From Acidimicrobiia bacterium (lineage in GTDB: Bacteria > Actinomycetota > Acidimicrobiia > IMCC26256 > JAMXLJ01): a stretch of 64,000 bases of DNA. Below, piece after piece: positions 8,240 through 15,901 of the stretch. How positions within the stretch are numbered: the first letter of the stretch is position 1; every line of letters begins with the position of its first letter. Location of the stretch: contig DASRES010000015.1 in NCBI GenBank assembly GCA_035651955.1, positions 1-64,000 of the forward strand, read 5' to 3'. Both the position numbers and the translations under genes were made by a program. A model generated the notes under the pieces. The model saw only the letters and a program-made list of their open reading frames with translations. It was not told the DNA's origin and did not search any database.

Positions 8240-8482
8240 CTACTCCGGGTTCGCCTCCCACCACTGGCACCACCACTGGTCGCCGACCAGGATGCGCACC
8301 TTCGGGTGCCAGCAGTACGAGATCTCGCGCGACGGCTCGAGGTAGTAGCGGCAGTTGTCGCACTGCTCGTCGCCCTGCGGCCGGGCCTTCAGCACCGCGT
8401 TGTCGGCGAGATGGCGCAACTGGATCGCGAGCTTCTCGTCCTCTTCCTTCGGTTCCGGCTCCGGGATCTCGTAGTCGCTCAA
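8240..8482 (-). CDS. Small four-cysteine protein, HiPIP-like
   Basis: Acidic 80-residue protein with exactly four cysteines in the C-terminal half: CDNC, then a Cys 12 residues on, then a Cys 14 residues further, near WWCQWW. This C-x2-C-x12-C-x14-C spacing and the aromatic-rich end match high-potential iron-sulfur proteins, which hold a [4Fe-4S] cluster; zinc binding is the alternative. There is no signal peptide, unlike exported HiPIPs. TTG 8482 is preceded by GGAGAGGG at good spacing; GTG 8536 in the same frame is a longer alternative. It converges on the monooxygenase gene (13-bp gap) and is divergent from the amidohydrolase. Confidence 0.65.
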   Translation of the reverse strand: MSDYEIPEPEPKEEDEKLAIQLRHLADNAVLKARPQGDEQCDNCRYYLEPSREISYCWHPKVRILVGDQWWCQWWEANPE

Positions 8483-8580
8483 GCCGTCCCTCTCCTCGGG
8501 TGTCGCGGGGTGGCGGATCCCGGACACACTAGGCACGCCGACCGTCTCGACCCGACACGTGCGAGTCGGGCGGAGATCCG

Positions 8581-10143
8581 ATGACGACGAAGAAGACGAC
8601 GACGGTGTTCACCGGCGGGCCGATCCTCACCATGGACGCGGCTCGTACGCGTGCCGACGTGCTCGTCGTCGAAGGCGACCGGATCACCGAGGTCGGCGAC
8701 GCCGCGCTCGCCGCCCGACACCCGGACGCGACGTACGTCGACCTCCACGGCCGCTCCCTGCTGCCCGGCTTCATCGACGCGCACACGCATCTGTGCATCG
8801 CGGCGCTCCACCCGCGGTGGGCCGATCTGACCGGTGTGACGGACGGTGACGCGCTGCGCGAGCGACTGCTCGCGCACGCGGCTGCGGAGCCGCACGCCGA
8901 GTGGGTGCGCGCCGTCGGCTGGTCGGATCTCGAGAACGGGTTCGCGCCCACACGCGCGGATCTCGACGCGCTCGGGCTCGACCGTCCCGTGGTGGTCGTG
9001 CACTACAGCTACCACCAGTGCGTCGTCTCGTCGGCGGGACTCGACGCGCTCGGGATCGGGCGCGGCACGCCGGACCCCGACGGCGGTGTCGTCGAGCGCG
9101 CACCGGACGGTGAGCCGACGGGGCTGCTCGTCGAACGGGCCTTCTCGGTCGCGCACGCGCGGTCGATGGAGCCCTACCGCGACCCCGACCGCTGGGCCGA
9201 TCACATCGCGGACGCCGCACGTGCGCTCCTCGCCGACGGCATCACGTGCGTCCACGATGCCGCGTGCCCACCTTCCGCGGAGCGCGAGTACGCGCGGCTC
9301 GCCCGCGAGCGCCGGCTACCCGTCAGCGTGGTCACGATGCCGCACGACGAGGCGTTGCTCAGCCCGCTCGACGACGCGCGACTCGACGGTCCCCCGACGG
9401 GTGAGGGTGACGAGTGGCTGCGCGTGGGCGCGGTCAAGCTCTTCGCCGACGGCGGCGTGCTCCCCGCGATCCGGGGGACGTTCGGTGGGCACCCGCTCTC
9501 GATGGGGATCGTGTTCGACGGGCTCGCGGCCCAGGCTCGGCGCGTCGTCGAGCGTGGCTTCCGCGTCGCGGTGCACGCGATCGGCAACGGTGGGCTCGAC
9601 ACCACGCTCGACGCGTTCGAGGACGCCGCGAGAGCCGCACCGGGTGGCGACCACCGCTTCCGCGTCGAGCACGCGACGCTTGCGACCCGGGCACAGGTCC
9701 GCCGCATGGCCGCGCTCGGGGCGGTCGCCGTCGTGCAACCCGGGTTCGTGCACCACATGGGCGGTGCGGTCGACGGCTTCGAGCTCGACGACACCACGTG
9801 GATGCCGTTCGGCGACCTGGCGCGCGCGGGTGTGCCGCTGGCCGGCTCGTCCGACAGTCCGTGCGCGTTCGCGCAGCCGCTCCTGACCTCGGCCCGTGGC
9901 GTCACGCGTCGCACGTCGCGCGACACCGTGCTCCGTCCCGACCAGTCGGTCCCCTACGAGGACTGGCTCCGCGCGTACACCGCGGGCGCGGCGTACGCCG
10001 GCGGCCAGGAGCACGAGCGCGGACGGCTCGCGCCCGGGCTCCGCGCGGATCTCGTCGTCCTGGACGGCCCCCTCGACGCGGAGCACCCGCCGCGCGTGTC
10101 GGAGACCTGGGTGGCGGGGCAGCGTGTGTTCCGCGCGACATAG
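8581..10143 (+). CDS. Amidohydrolase family 3 (YtcJ-like) metal-dependent hydrolase
   Basis: Protein of 520 residues of the amidohydrolase superfamily, YtcJ/amidohydrolase-3 branch, which hydrolyses amides, N-formyl or carbamate bonds using one or two metal ions. The N-terminal small beta-sandwich (GPILTMDAARTRADVLVVEG) leads to the metal site GFIDAHTHL at about residues 63-71. Later His ligands include RVAVHAIGNG and RVEHA, and the last strand Asp lies in AGSSDSPC. The C-terminal part closes the sandwich (GRLAPGLRADLVVLD). ATG 8581 follows GGAGAT. An SRPBCC gene follows after 9 bp in the same direction. Confidence 0.88.
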   Translation: MTTKKTTTVFTGGPILTMDAARTRADVLVVEGDRITEVGDAALAARHPDATYVDLHGRSLLPGFIDAHTHLCIAALHPRWADLTGVTDGDALRERLLAHAAAEPHAEWVRAVGWSDLENGFAPTRADLDALGLDRPVVVVHYSYHQCVVSSAGLDALGIGRGTPDPDGGVVERAPDGEPTGLLVERAFSVAHARSMEPYRDPDRWADHIADAARALLADGITCVHDAACPPSAEREYARLARERRLPVSVVTMPHDEALLSPLDDARLDGPPTGEGDEWLRVGAVKLFADGGVLPAIRGTFGGHPLSMGIVFDGLAAQARRVVERGFRVAVHAIGNGGLDTTLDAFEDAARAAPGGDHRFRVEHATLATRAQVRRMAALGAVAVVQPGFVHHMGGAVDGFELDDTTWMPFGDLARAGVPLAGSSDSPCAFAQPLLTSARGVTRRTSRDTVLRPDQSVPYEDWLRAYTAGAAYAGGQEHERGRLAPGLRADLVVLDGPLDAEHPPRVSETWVAGQRVFRAT

Positions 10144-10152
10144 CCTCCGCCC

Positions 10153-10641
10153 ATGGATGTCTCTCGGTACCGCCACTCCGACTCGATCACGATCGACCGC
10201 GCGCCCGAGGAGGTGTACGCGATCGTCAGTGACGTCACCCGCATGGGTGAGCTGAGCCCCGTCTGCACGAGCGGGACGTGGAACGATCCCGCGCAGGCCG
10301 GGAAGCAGGGCGCGTGGTTCACGGGTCACAACGCGATCGGCGAGTACACGTGGGACACGCACTGCCGGGTCGTCGTCGCGGAGCCCGGCCGCGAGTTCAC
10401 GTTCGTGAACCACGGCCCCGACGGTGAGGTCGAGCTCGTCCGTTGGGGTTACACGTTCGAACCGGTGAGCGGCGGCACCCGCGTGACGGAGTCGTGGCAG
10501 GTGCTGCCCGCGTATCCCGACTTCGTGACGAGCGGGAACCCGGACGCGGACGTCGCGGCGCGCATCGACGGGATGGCGCAGATGGCTCGCGACGGGATCC
10601 GCGACACCCTCGCCAACCTCAAGCGCGTCGCGGAGGGCTGA
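10153..10641 (+). CDS. SRPBCC (START-like) ligand-binding protein
   Basis: SRPBCC-fold protein of 162 residues. The N-terminal HSDSITIDRAPEEVYAIVSD is the standard first strand and helix of polyketide-cyclase/dehydrase-type members. The middle carries GTWNDPAQAGKQGAWFTGHN and GREFTFVNHG, and a long C-terminal helix (ARIDGMAQMARDGIRDTLAN) closes the cavity. Such proteins bind or modify hydrophobic ligands; no catalytic residue can be named. It lies 9 bp after the amidohydrolase and is probably in the same transcript. It converges with the methyltransferase gene at a 9-bp gap. Confidence 0.8.
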   Translation: MDVSRYRHSDSITIDRAPEEVYAIVSDVTRMGELSPVCTSGTWNDPAQAGKQGAWFTGHNAIGEYTWDTHCRVVVAEPGREFTFVNHGPDGEVELVRWGYTFEPVSGGTRVTESWQVLPAYPDFVTSGNPDADVAARIDGMAQMARDGIRDTLANLKRVAEG

Positions 10642-10650
10642 GGACGCGCG

Positions 10651-11412
10651 TCACGCAGGCTTGACCGCCTGCAACGACACCGCGGCGAACTCGACCGTGA
10701 GCGCGCCGTCCTGCCATGCCGGCGCGAGCCCGGTCGCGGCGCCGCCCTCGGTCTCGGCGCGCAGCATGGTGCAGGCGCGGTCGCGATCCGACTGCTCGGT
10801 GAGCACGACGTCGAGGGGCAGGCGGATCGTCGCCGGCACGCCCGGTGAGACCGCGAAGCCGGTCGGGAACAGCGTGGGCAGCTCGTCGGCGACGAACGCG
10901 CGCACGTGCGACGGATCGAGCAGGCGGTGCACCGCGTCGAACGTCTCGCGGACGTCGGGGACGGGCGCGACGAGGTCGGACACCGCGAGGCGGCCACCCG
11001 GCCGGCAGACGCGGGCCATCTCGTCGACGGCGCGGCGGGGATCGGCGAAGTGGTGCAGCGACGCGCGGCAGTAGACGAGGTCGAACGAGTCGTCGAGGAA
11101 CGGGAGCGCCTCGGCGTTCGCCTCCTGCAGGACGACGTTCGTGACGCCGGCCTGTTGCAATCGGCTGCCGCCGAGCGCGAGCAGCTCACGCGTCAGGTCG
11201 ACGCCGACAACGGCACGCACGTGCGGGGCGACCTCCTCGGCGACGTGTGCCGCGCCGCACGCGATCTCGAGCGCGAGCGAGTCCTCGTGCAACGGCTCGA
11301 GCCACGCGAGGTTCGGGTTGCCACGCGACGCGAACAACGACTCGTCGCCGCTGAACAGGCCGACCTGCCGGCGGAACGACGAGCGAACCGTGTCCTCGTG
11401 CGATCCGGTCAT
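10651..11412 (-). CDS. Class I SAM-dependent methyltransferase
   Basis: Methyltransferase of 253 residues. Motif I is LEIACGAAHVAEEVAP, followed by the acidic loop VVGVDLTRELL, then ALPFLDDSFDLVYCR and HFADPRRAVDEMARVCRPGG, the order of ubiquinone/sterol-type small-molecule methyltransferases. The C-terminal third (VTRELL-distal, from about residue 150) is variable and probably defines the substrate, which is unknown. Its start ATG overlaps the stop of the upstream gene as ATGA (11409-11412), so the two genes are translationally coupled. Confidence 0.85.
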   Translation of the reverse strand: MTGSHEDTVRSSFRRQVGLFSGDESLFASRGNPNLAWLEPLHEDSLALEIACGAAHVAEEVAPHVRAVVGVDLTRELLALGGSRLQQAGVTNVVLQEANAEALPFLDDSFDLVYCRASLHHFADPRRAVDEMARVCRPGGRLAVSDLVAPVPDVRETFDAVHRLLDPSHVRAFVADELPTLFPTGFAVSPGVPATIRLPLDVVLTEQSDRDRACTMLRAETEGGAATGLAPAWQDGALTVEFAAVSLQAVKPA

Positions 11413-11849
11413 CCGTCGATCCGTCGCAGCTCCGCGACGTCGCGTTCCTCGGCGTCGCCGCCGGGTCTCCCGTACCACCAGACATGACGCAGCCGGCCCG
11501 GCTCGGGGATCGACACCACGACCTTCATCGGGAACGGTGCCGGCTCGGAGCCGAGCTCGAACGTCCCGGGATCGGTCTCCCGCAGCACCGCCACGGAGTC
11601 GGCGTGGTCGTGTCCGATCACCATGATCGAGCCGCCGTCGTGGGTGCGGGCGAGGATCGTGTGCTCGATGTGCACGCGCACGCGGTCGAGCGACGCCGGG
11701 TTCAGCACCTCGTAGTCGAGCGTGACGCCGGACCCGCCCGGGAGCGGCGACACGACCATGCGGGCTGCTCCGCGATCGTCCACGCCGGGACTCGTGTCGA
11801 CGCCGACGTAGGTCCCGGCGTGCGCGAGCAGCTCGTCGACGATGCCCAT
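11409..11849 (-). CDS. Conserved protein of unknown function, coupled to a methyltransferase
   Basis: Protein of 146 residues without a motif I recognise. It has no signal peptide or membrane helix; the alternation of short beta-prone segments (GVTLDYEVLNP, RVRVHIEHTIL, MKVVVSIPEPG) suggests a small beta-barrel such as a lipocalin-like or DUF1579-like fold, but this is a guess. ATG 11849 gives the N-terminus MGIVDELLAHAGTYVG. The stop overlaps the methyltransferase start by 4 bp. Its promoter faces the divergent enoyl-CoA hydratase, whose start region carries a perfect palindrome. Confidence 0.6.
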   Translation of the reverse strand: MGIVDELLAHAGTYVGVDTSPGVDDRGAARMVVSPLPGGSGVTLDYEVLNPASLDRVRVHIEHTILARTHDGGSIMVIGHDHADSVAVLRETDPGTFELGSEPAPFPMKVVVSIPEPGRLRHVWWYGRPGGDAEERDVAELRRIDG

Positions 11850-11904
11850 GCCGCGACCGTAGACCGTCGCCGCGCCGCGCCCCTCGGCGCCGCTGAGGCC
11901 CGTC

Positions 11905-11919
11905 TGCATACTGTATGCA
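11905..11919. promoter_or_regulatory. Perfect 15-bp palindrome over the enoyl-CoA hydratase promoter
   Basis: TGCATAC-T-GTATGCA is a perfect inverted repeat with a one-base centre. Its left half contains CATACT, a plausible -10 element, placed so that transcription would begin at about the ATG at 11921 (a leaderless mRNA). The shape resembles operators bound by GntR/FadR-type repressors. No GntR gene is in this window, so the regulator would be encoded elsewhere. Confidence 0.5.
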
Positions 11920-11920
11920 G

Positions 11921-12721
11921 ATGCCTGACGACTCCGACCTCGGCACGCGGTTCCTGCACTGGGAGCGCCGCGGGCCTGTCGCACGCGTCACGATCGACCG
12001 TCCGGAGCGTCGCAACGCGCTCACGCCCAACATGTACTTCGGCATCCGCCGCGCGGTGGAGCGGGTCAACGGGGATCCGTCGCTGCACGCGCTCGTCATC
12101 ACCGGCACCGGTGACGTCTTCGCGCCCGGTGGCGAGATGGGCGGTCAGTTCGACGACGGCGGTACGAACTACGGCGCGCTGCTGGGCACGGGCGTGCTGC
12201 CGTTCGACGCGATCCGTGAGTCGCGCAAGCCCGTCGTCGCCGCGGTCAACGGCCTGTGCATGGGCGGCGGGCTGCTCATCGCGATGCTGTCGGATATCAC
12301 GATCGCGAGCGAGCGCGCGACGTTCGGCGCGCCGGAGCTGCTGCGCGGCGTCGCCGACACCTATCACGCCGCGATCCTCCCGGAGCAGGTCGGCGTCGCG
12401 ATCGCGCGTGACATGTTGTTCAGCGGGCGGCGGCTGGACGCGTGGGAGGCGGAGCGGCACGGGCTGGTCGCACGGGTCGTTCCCCACGACGAGCTCGAGG
12501 GCGCGACCGCGAGCGTCGTCCACGACGTCCTGCAAGCCGCACCACGCGCTCGTCTCGCGCTGAAGCGGATCATCAACGCGCGCTACGGCGTCGTCGACCG
12601 TCTCACCTTCGACGACTCGATCGTGAGCGACGAGGTGATCGAAGGGTTCCGCGCGTTCGTCGAGAAGCGTCTGCCGAGCTGGGTGCCGCCGGACGACGCG
12701 AGCGACCGCGTCGCGCCGTAG
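11921..12721 (+). CDS. Enoyl-CoA hydratase/isomerase family protein
   Basis: Crotonase-fold protein of 266 residues. It has RVTIDRPERRNALTPNMY at the N-terminus, the oxyanion-hole segments VITGTGDVFAPGGEMG and AAVNGLCMGGGLLIAMLSD, and RATFGAPELLRGV in the third. The position that is usually a catalytic Glu is APELLRGVA, so acyl-CoA binding is clear but hydratase versus isomerase cannot be settled. I prefer ATG 11921 (ATG 11915 is in frame) because a -10-like CATACT lies about 9 bp upstream and there is no ribosome site, as expected for a leaderless message. A palindromic operator candidate overlaps this promoter. Confidence 0.85.
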   Translation: MPDDSDLGTRFLHWERRGPVARVTIDRPERRNALTPNMYFGIRRAVERVNGDPSLHALVITGTGDVFAPGGEMGGQFDDGGTNYGALLGTGVLPFDAIRESRKPVVAAVNGLCMGGGLLIAMLSDITIASERATFGAPELLRGVADTYHAAILPEQVGVAIARDMLFSGRRLDAWEAERHGLVARVVPHDELEGATASVVHDVLQAAPRARLALKRIINARYGVVDRLTFDDSIVSDEVIEGFRAFVEKRLPSWVPPDDASDRVAP

Positions 12722-12818
12722 GCCCGCCGCGGCGACCGCTCTCACACGATCTTCACGATCCGCTCGCGTGCCGTTGGCCCGTGCGGCGCAGCATCGATCG
12801 CGGAGAGAGGGAGACAAG

Positions 12819-13052
12819 ATGAAGAAGATCGACGGTGTGATCGTCATCCGGTGCCTGATCGCGGCGCTCTTCGCCGCGCTGGCGGTCACGAGCTTCGCCG
12901 CCGGGCGGACCGTCGGTGGCGTGTTGTTCGCAGCGCTCGCGATCGCCAACGTCGCGCTGCTCGTCACCGTGCAGCGGCGCCGGGCGGCACTCCGCCGCCG
13001 GTTCCCCCGCTGGGGCGGCGACGGCCCGCGTCGCTGGCGCGACGTCGCCTGA
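12819..13052 (+). CDS. Small two-helix membrane protein
   Basis: Protein of 77 residues with two predicted membrane helices (VIVIRCLIAALFAALAVTSF and VGGVLFAALAIANVALLVTV) and a very basic C-terminal tail (QRRRAALRRRF). ATG 12819 follows GGGAG. No family is recognised. It stands alone between the enoyl-CoA hydratase and the convergent GAF gene. The positive tail suggests N-in/C-in topology by the positive-inside rule. Confidence 0.6.
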   Translation: MKKIDGVIVIRCLIAALFAALAVTSFAAGRTVGGVLFAALAIANVALLVTVQRRRAALRRRFPRWGGDGPRRWRDVA

Positions 13053-13065
13053 CCGGTCGCCCGCG

Positions 13066-14043
13066 TCAGCGGTCTTCGTCGGCCGCGGCGCCGATGCACT
13101 CCAGGCGGACGGGCGCGCCGACGAGGAGCCGCACACGACCCCGCCCCGCCTTCTCGATCCGTACCGGCGCGGCGCGCTCGTCGAGTCGCCGCTTGAGCAG
13201 GATCAGGCGGCTCTCGAGGTTGTCCCGGAGCTCGGGGAGCTCCAGCGACGGGTCGAGGCGCAGCTCCTTGTTCGTGAACTCGAGCCGGCCGTCGCGCTCG
13301 TGGTGCGAGAGCAGCGCGAACAGGATCCGCCCGGCCACCCCCTTGATGAGGTACTCGTCGTCGAGGAACGTGCTGCCGTCGACCGCGAAGAACCGGACAC
13401 GCGTCGCCGGCGCCGACGGCGCGGAGGCGGGCGACACGTCGTCGCGCGCGATCCGCGCGTCGACGACGCCTCCGTCGCTCTCCCGCTCGCCCGCGAGATC
13501 GATCTCGATCGCGCTCGCCACGAGCGCGGCGACGACGGCGAGGACGTCCTCGTCACGCGCGTCGAACGCGATCCGGTCGCGGCTCTCGACGGCCAGCACG
13601 CCGACGAGCTGACCGAGCACGACCGCGGGCACGGCGAGCTGACTCTCGGCGTCGGGGAGGCCAGGGAGCGCGATCTCGGTGCCGGGTGCCTCGCCGCCCT
13701 CGGCCTCGTACGCGCGGCGCACCGTCCGCGCGTACGCCAGCATCCGGCCCAGGTTGCCGACGCGCATCGCCTCGACGCGCGCGCCGGCCATCCCGATGAT
13801 CCCTTCGCCGAGCCGGACCTCGGAGCCGATGCCCTGGGTCCGGTACCCGTGACTCGCGATCGTGTAGAGCCGAGTGCCCGTCTCGTCGAGCAGCAGCAGC
13901 AACGAGTGCTCGTACCCGAAGAGGTCGGCGAGGCCGCTGAGCGCGGCCCCGACGAGCGTGTCGAGGTCGGGGCATCGCGTGAGGCGGCGCCCGAGCTCGG
14001 CGAGGTGGTGGACGTCCCCGTCGGCCGGCCCGCAGCGCGTCAC
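13066..14043 (-). CDS. GAF-domain protein with C-terminal winged-helix-like region
   Basis: Protein of 325 residues. Residues of about 12-180 form a GAF sensor domain (LVGAALSGLADLFGYEHSLL, YTIASHGYR, GEGIIGMAG, LVGVLAVESRD). The C-terminal part (about 220-310) contains FFAVDGSTFLDDEYLIKGVAG, then RLEFTNKELRLD and LILLKRRLDERAAPVRIEK, which reads like a winged-helix or regulatory output domain. The start is GTG 14043, overlapping the stop of the upstream gene as GTGA. It is the third gene of an operon with two pyridoxamine-oxidase-like proteins, which suggests a redox or small-ligand sensing module. The ligand is unknown. Confidence 0.78.
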   Translation of the reverse strand: MTRCGPADGDVHHLAELGRRLTRCPDLDTLVGAALSGLADLFGYEHSLLLLLDETGTRLYTIASHGYRTQGIGSEVRLGEGIIGMAGARVEAMRVGNLGRMLAYARTVRRAYEAEGGEAPGTEIALPGLPDAESQLAVPAVVLGQLVGVLAVESRDRIAFDARDEDVLAVVAALVASAIEIDLAGERESDGGVVDARIARDDVSPASAPSAPATRVRFFAVDGSTFLDDEYLIKGVAGRILFALLSHHERDGRLEFTNKELRLDPSLELPELRDNLESRLILLKRRLDERAAPVRIEKAGRGRVRLLVGAPVRLECIGAAADEDR

Positions 14044-14456
14044 GGCGTGATCCGCTCGAGCTCGACCACGCGGTAGACGTCCGCGCTGCGCAGCTTGAAC
14101 ACGTCGTGCATCCCGGTGAGCGCGGCGATGGCGTCGACGTCACGGCGGAGACGATCGAAGATCGGGCCCCGACGCTCCGTGCGTTCGTACCGCAGGACGA
14201 GCTTGTAGCTGTCGTACGTCCGCGGGTCGAACACGGTGACGCATGCCTGCGGGTTCTCGCTGAGGTTGCGTACGGTCTTCGAGAAGAACTGGTTCGACAG
14301 CGCCACGTGCTCGTCGTCCACGAAGTGGACGCGCGAGAGATGGGTGACGTTCGGCACGCCGTCGGCCGACGCCGTCGCGATCACCGCCGGGACGATGCCC
14401 TCGAAGCACGCGGTGATCTCCGACAGCGTGACGGTGGACGCGTCCTCCACGGTCAC
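14040..14456 (-). CDS. PPOX-like split-barrel protein
   Basis: Protein of 138 residues with the pyridoxamine 5'-phosphate oxidase-like barrel: ITACFEGIVPAVIATASADG, NVTHLSRVHFVDDEHVALS, FFSKTVRNLSENPQACVTVF and a C-terminal LRSADVYRVVELERI. Proteins of this type bind flavin, F420 or haem. The start is GTG 14456, overlapping the preceding stop as GTGA; its own stop overlaps the GAF gene start in the same way. The operon organisation strongly suggests it works with the GAF sensor, perhaps as its ligand-binding partner; that is inference. Confidence 0.8.
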   Translation of the reverse strand: MTVEDASTVTLSEITACFEGIVPAVIATASADGVPNVTHLSRVHFVDDEHVALSNQFFSKTVRNLSENPQACVTVFDPRTYDSYKLVLRYERTERRGPIFDRLRRDVDAIAALTGMHDVFKLRSADVYRVVELERITP

Positions 14457-14923
14457 GCCTCCACGCGAGCGAGTCGCGCGCCCGCGGACGGCCCCGGCGT
14501 CTGGTCGAACAGCTCCTCGATCCTGACGACGCACGCGACGACGTCGTCGGGGAGCGCGCGCCGCACGATCTCGGGCGGCACGCCGTCGATCGCGCTCACC
14601 GCGGCGACCATCCCGTCGCAGAACGCGTCGAAGCGTGCGCGGTCGTCGCGGGACGGGTCCTCGATCCCGTCGACACGCCCCTTGACCTGGACCGACTCGA
14701 GCGTCTGGAACTCGGTCGCCGTCACCGCGACGACCCCGGTCGCGCGCAGGTTCTCGATGCTCGTCGCCGCGCTCGCGGACAGCAGGAGGCGGAGCGTGCC
14801 CTCGCGCGCGTCGACGACCACGGCCCAGCCCCGGGTGGCGTCGGGGAGCAGGTCGGGCGCGACCGTGCCGACGACGAGCGAGCACGGTGACTCGAGCAGC
14901 GCGCGCCTGTCGTCGTCGATCAC
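14453..14923 (-). CDS. PPOX-like/flavin-reductase-like small protein
   Basis: Protein of 156 residues that starts the three-gene operon. DDRRALLESPCSLVVGTVAPD followed by GWAVVVDAREGTLRLLLSAS and NLRATGVVAVTATEF fits a pyridoxamine-oxidase-like split barrel. VQVKGRVDGIEDPS is the usual fourth strand. GTG 14923 is preceded by GGGGG; a longer start at GTG 14983 is possible, but that region contains an A/T-rich TAAGAATTC stretch that looks like promoter DNA. It overlaps the next gene by GTGA. Two consecutive split-barrel genes could form a heterodimer. Confidence 0.7.
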   Translation of the reverse strand: MIDDDRRALLESPCSLVVGTVAPDLLPDATRGWAVVVDAREGTLRLLLSASAATSIENLRATGVVAVTATEFQTLESVQVKGRVDGIEDPSRDDRARFDAFCDGMVAAVSAIDGVPPEIVRRALPDDVVACVVRIEELFDQTPGPSAGARLARVEA

Positions 14924-15092
14924 GAACGTGCCCCCAACGTGGTCCGGCCGGCGGAGTAGCGAATTCTTAGCGATCGGTAGCACCCGCTCACGCGGCTTTC
15001 AGGAGCGGGCGCGGCGGCGTTCGTTCACGATCGTCCTCGACCGATTCGACCCGCCGTCCACCCGGACGGTACCCGGCAGGGGAGGAGCCCTC

Positions 15093-15818
15093 ATGACCGC
15101 CACCGTCACCGACGTCCCGCAGCTCGCCGCCACGACCGCGCCGCTCGAGACCGTCGAGGTCGACCTCTACGGCAACATCCACAAGGCGATCCGGGGCGAG
15201 CTGTTCGCCGTCACGTACGCGGCGGGCAACGTCGACCCGTCCCACGACGCCGCCCTCGAGGCCGTGGTCGGGCGCTGGACCACGCTCGCCGGCCTACTGG
15301 TGTCGCACGCGGCCCACGAGGACACGTTTGTCGGACCGGTGCTCGAGCACGTCGACCGCGATCTCGTCACCGCGGTGACCGCGGCGCACGCGTCGATCGA
15401 CGCGATCATGGCCGAGGTGGGCGCGCTCGCCGACGACGCGCTCGGCGAGCGGCGCGAGGCGCGCCGGCTTCCCGTCCATCGCCTGCACCTGGCGCTCGCG
15501 TCGTTCACCGCGACGTACCTGCAGCACGAGGAGTTCGAGGAGCTCGTCGTGATGCCCGCGCTCGCCGCGCGGGTCACCGCCGACGAGCTGCGCTCGGTGC
15601 ACGAAGCGATCCTCGCGAGCATCCCACCGGACGAGATGGCGATGTCGCTGTCGATGATGCTGCCCGCGATCAACGTGGACGAGCGCGTCGAGGTGCTCGC
15701 CGGTGTCCGCGCGGGCGCGCCGGCAGAGGTCTTCACCGGCGTGCTCGGCCTGGCGCAGTCCGTCCTCACGCCGGACGCGTACGCGCAGGTCACGCGGAGG
15801 CTGAGCGCGCTCGGCTGA
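15093..15818 (+). CDS. Hemerythrin-domain protein
   Basis: Protein of 241 residues with a hemerythrin-like four-helix bundle. Candidate di-iron ligands are the His/Glu in IHKAIRGELF, HAAHEDTFVGPVLE, AHASIDAIM, HRLHLALASF and LQHEEFEELVVMPAL. These segments occur in the right order along the first 160 residues. The last 70 residues are helical without further ligands. ATG 15093 follows GGGGAGGAG. The probable function is oxygen or reactive nitrogen/oxygen sensing or storage. It stands alone; a long perfect hairpin 42 bp downstream may terminate its transcript. Confidence 0.8.
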   Translation: MTATVTDVPQLAATTAPLETVEVDLYGNIHKAIRGELFAVTYAAGNVDPSHDAALEAVVGRWTTLAGLLVSHAAHEDTFVGPVLEHVDRDLVTAVTAAHASIDAIMAEVGALADDALGERREARRLPVHRLHLALASFTATYLQHEEFEELVVMPALAARVTADELRSVHEAILASIPPDEMAMSLSMMLPAINVDERVEVLAGVRAGAPAEVFTGVLGLAQSVLTPDAYAQVTRRLSALG

Positions 15819-15860
15819 TGTCGCGGCAATCCGCGGATGCACCCGTGACGTAACCGTGGA

Positions 15861-15901
15861 TGCACGCACGGGAGCGACCCCCGTACGCTCCCGTGCGTGC
15901 A
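15861..15901. promoter_or_regulatory. 16-bp perfect hairpin overlapping the glycosidase start codon
   Basis: Left arm 15861-15876 (TGCACGCACGGGAGCG) pairs perfectly with 15886-15901 around a 9-nt loop. The right arm contains the GTG start codon (15897) of the secreted GH5 enzyme, so an RNA hairpin would bury the start. It also lies 42 bp after the hemerythrin stop and could act as a terminator, though no T-run follows. Confidence 0.55.
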
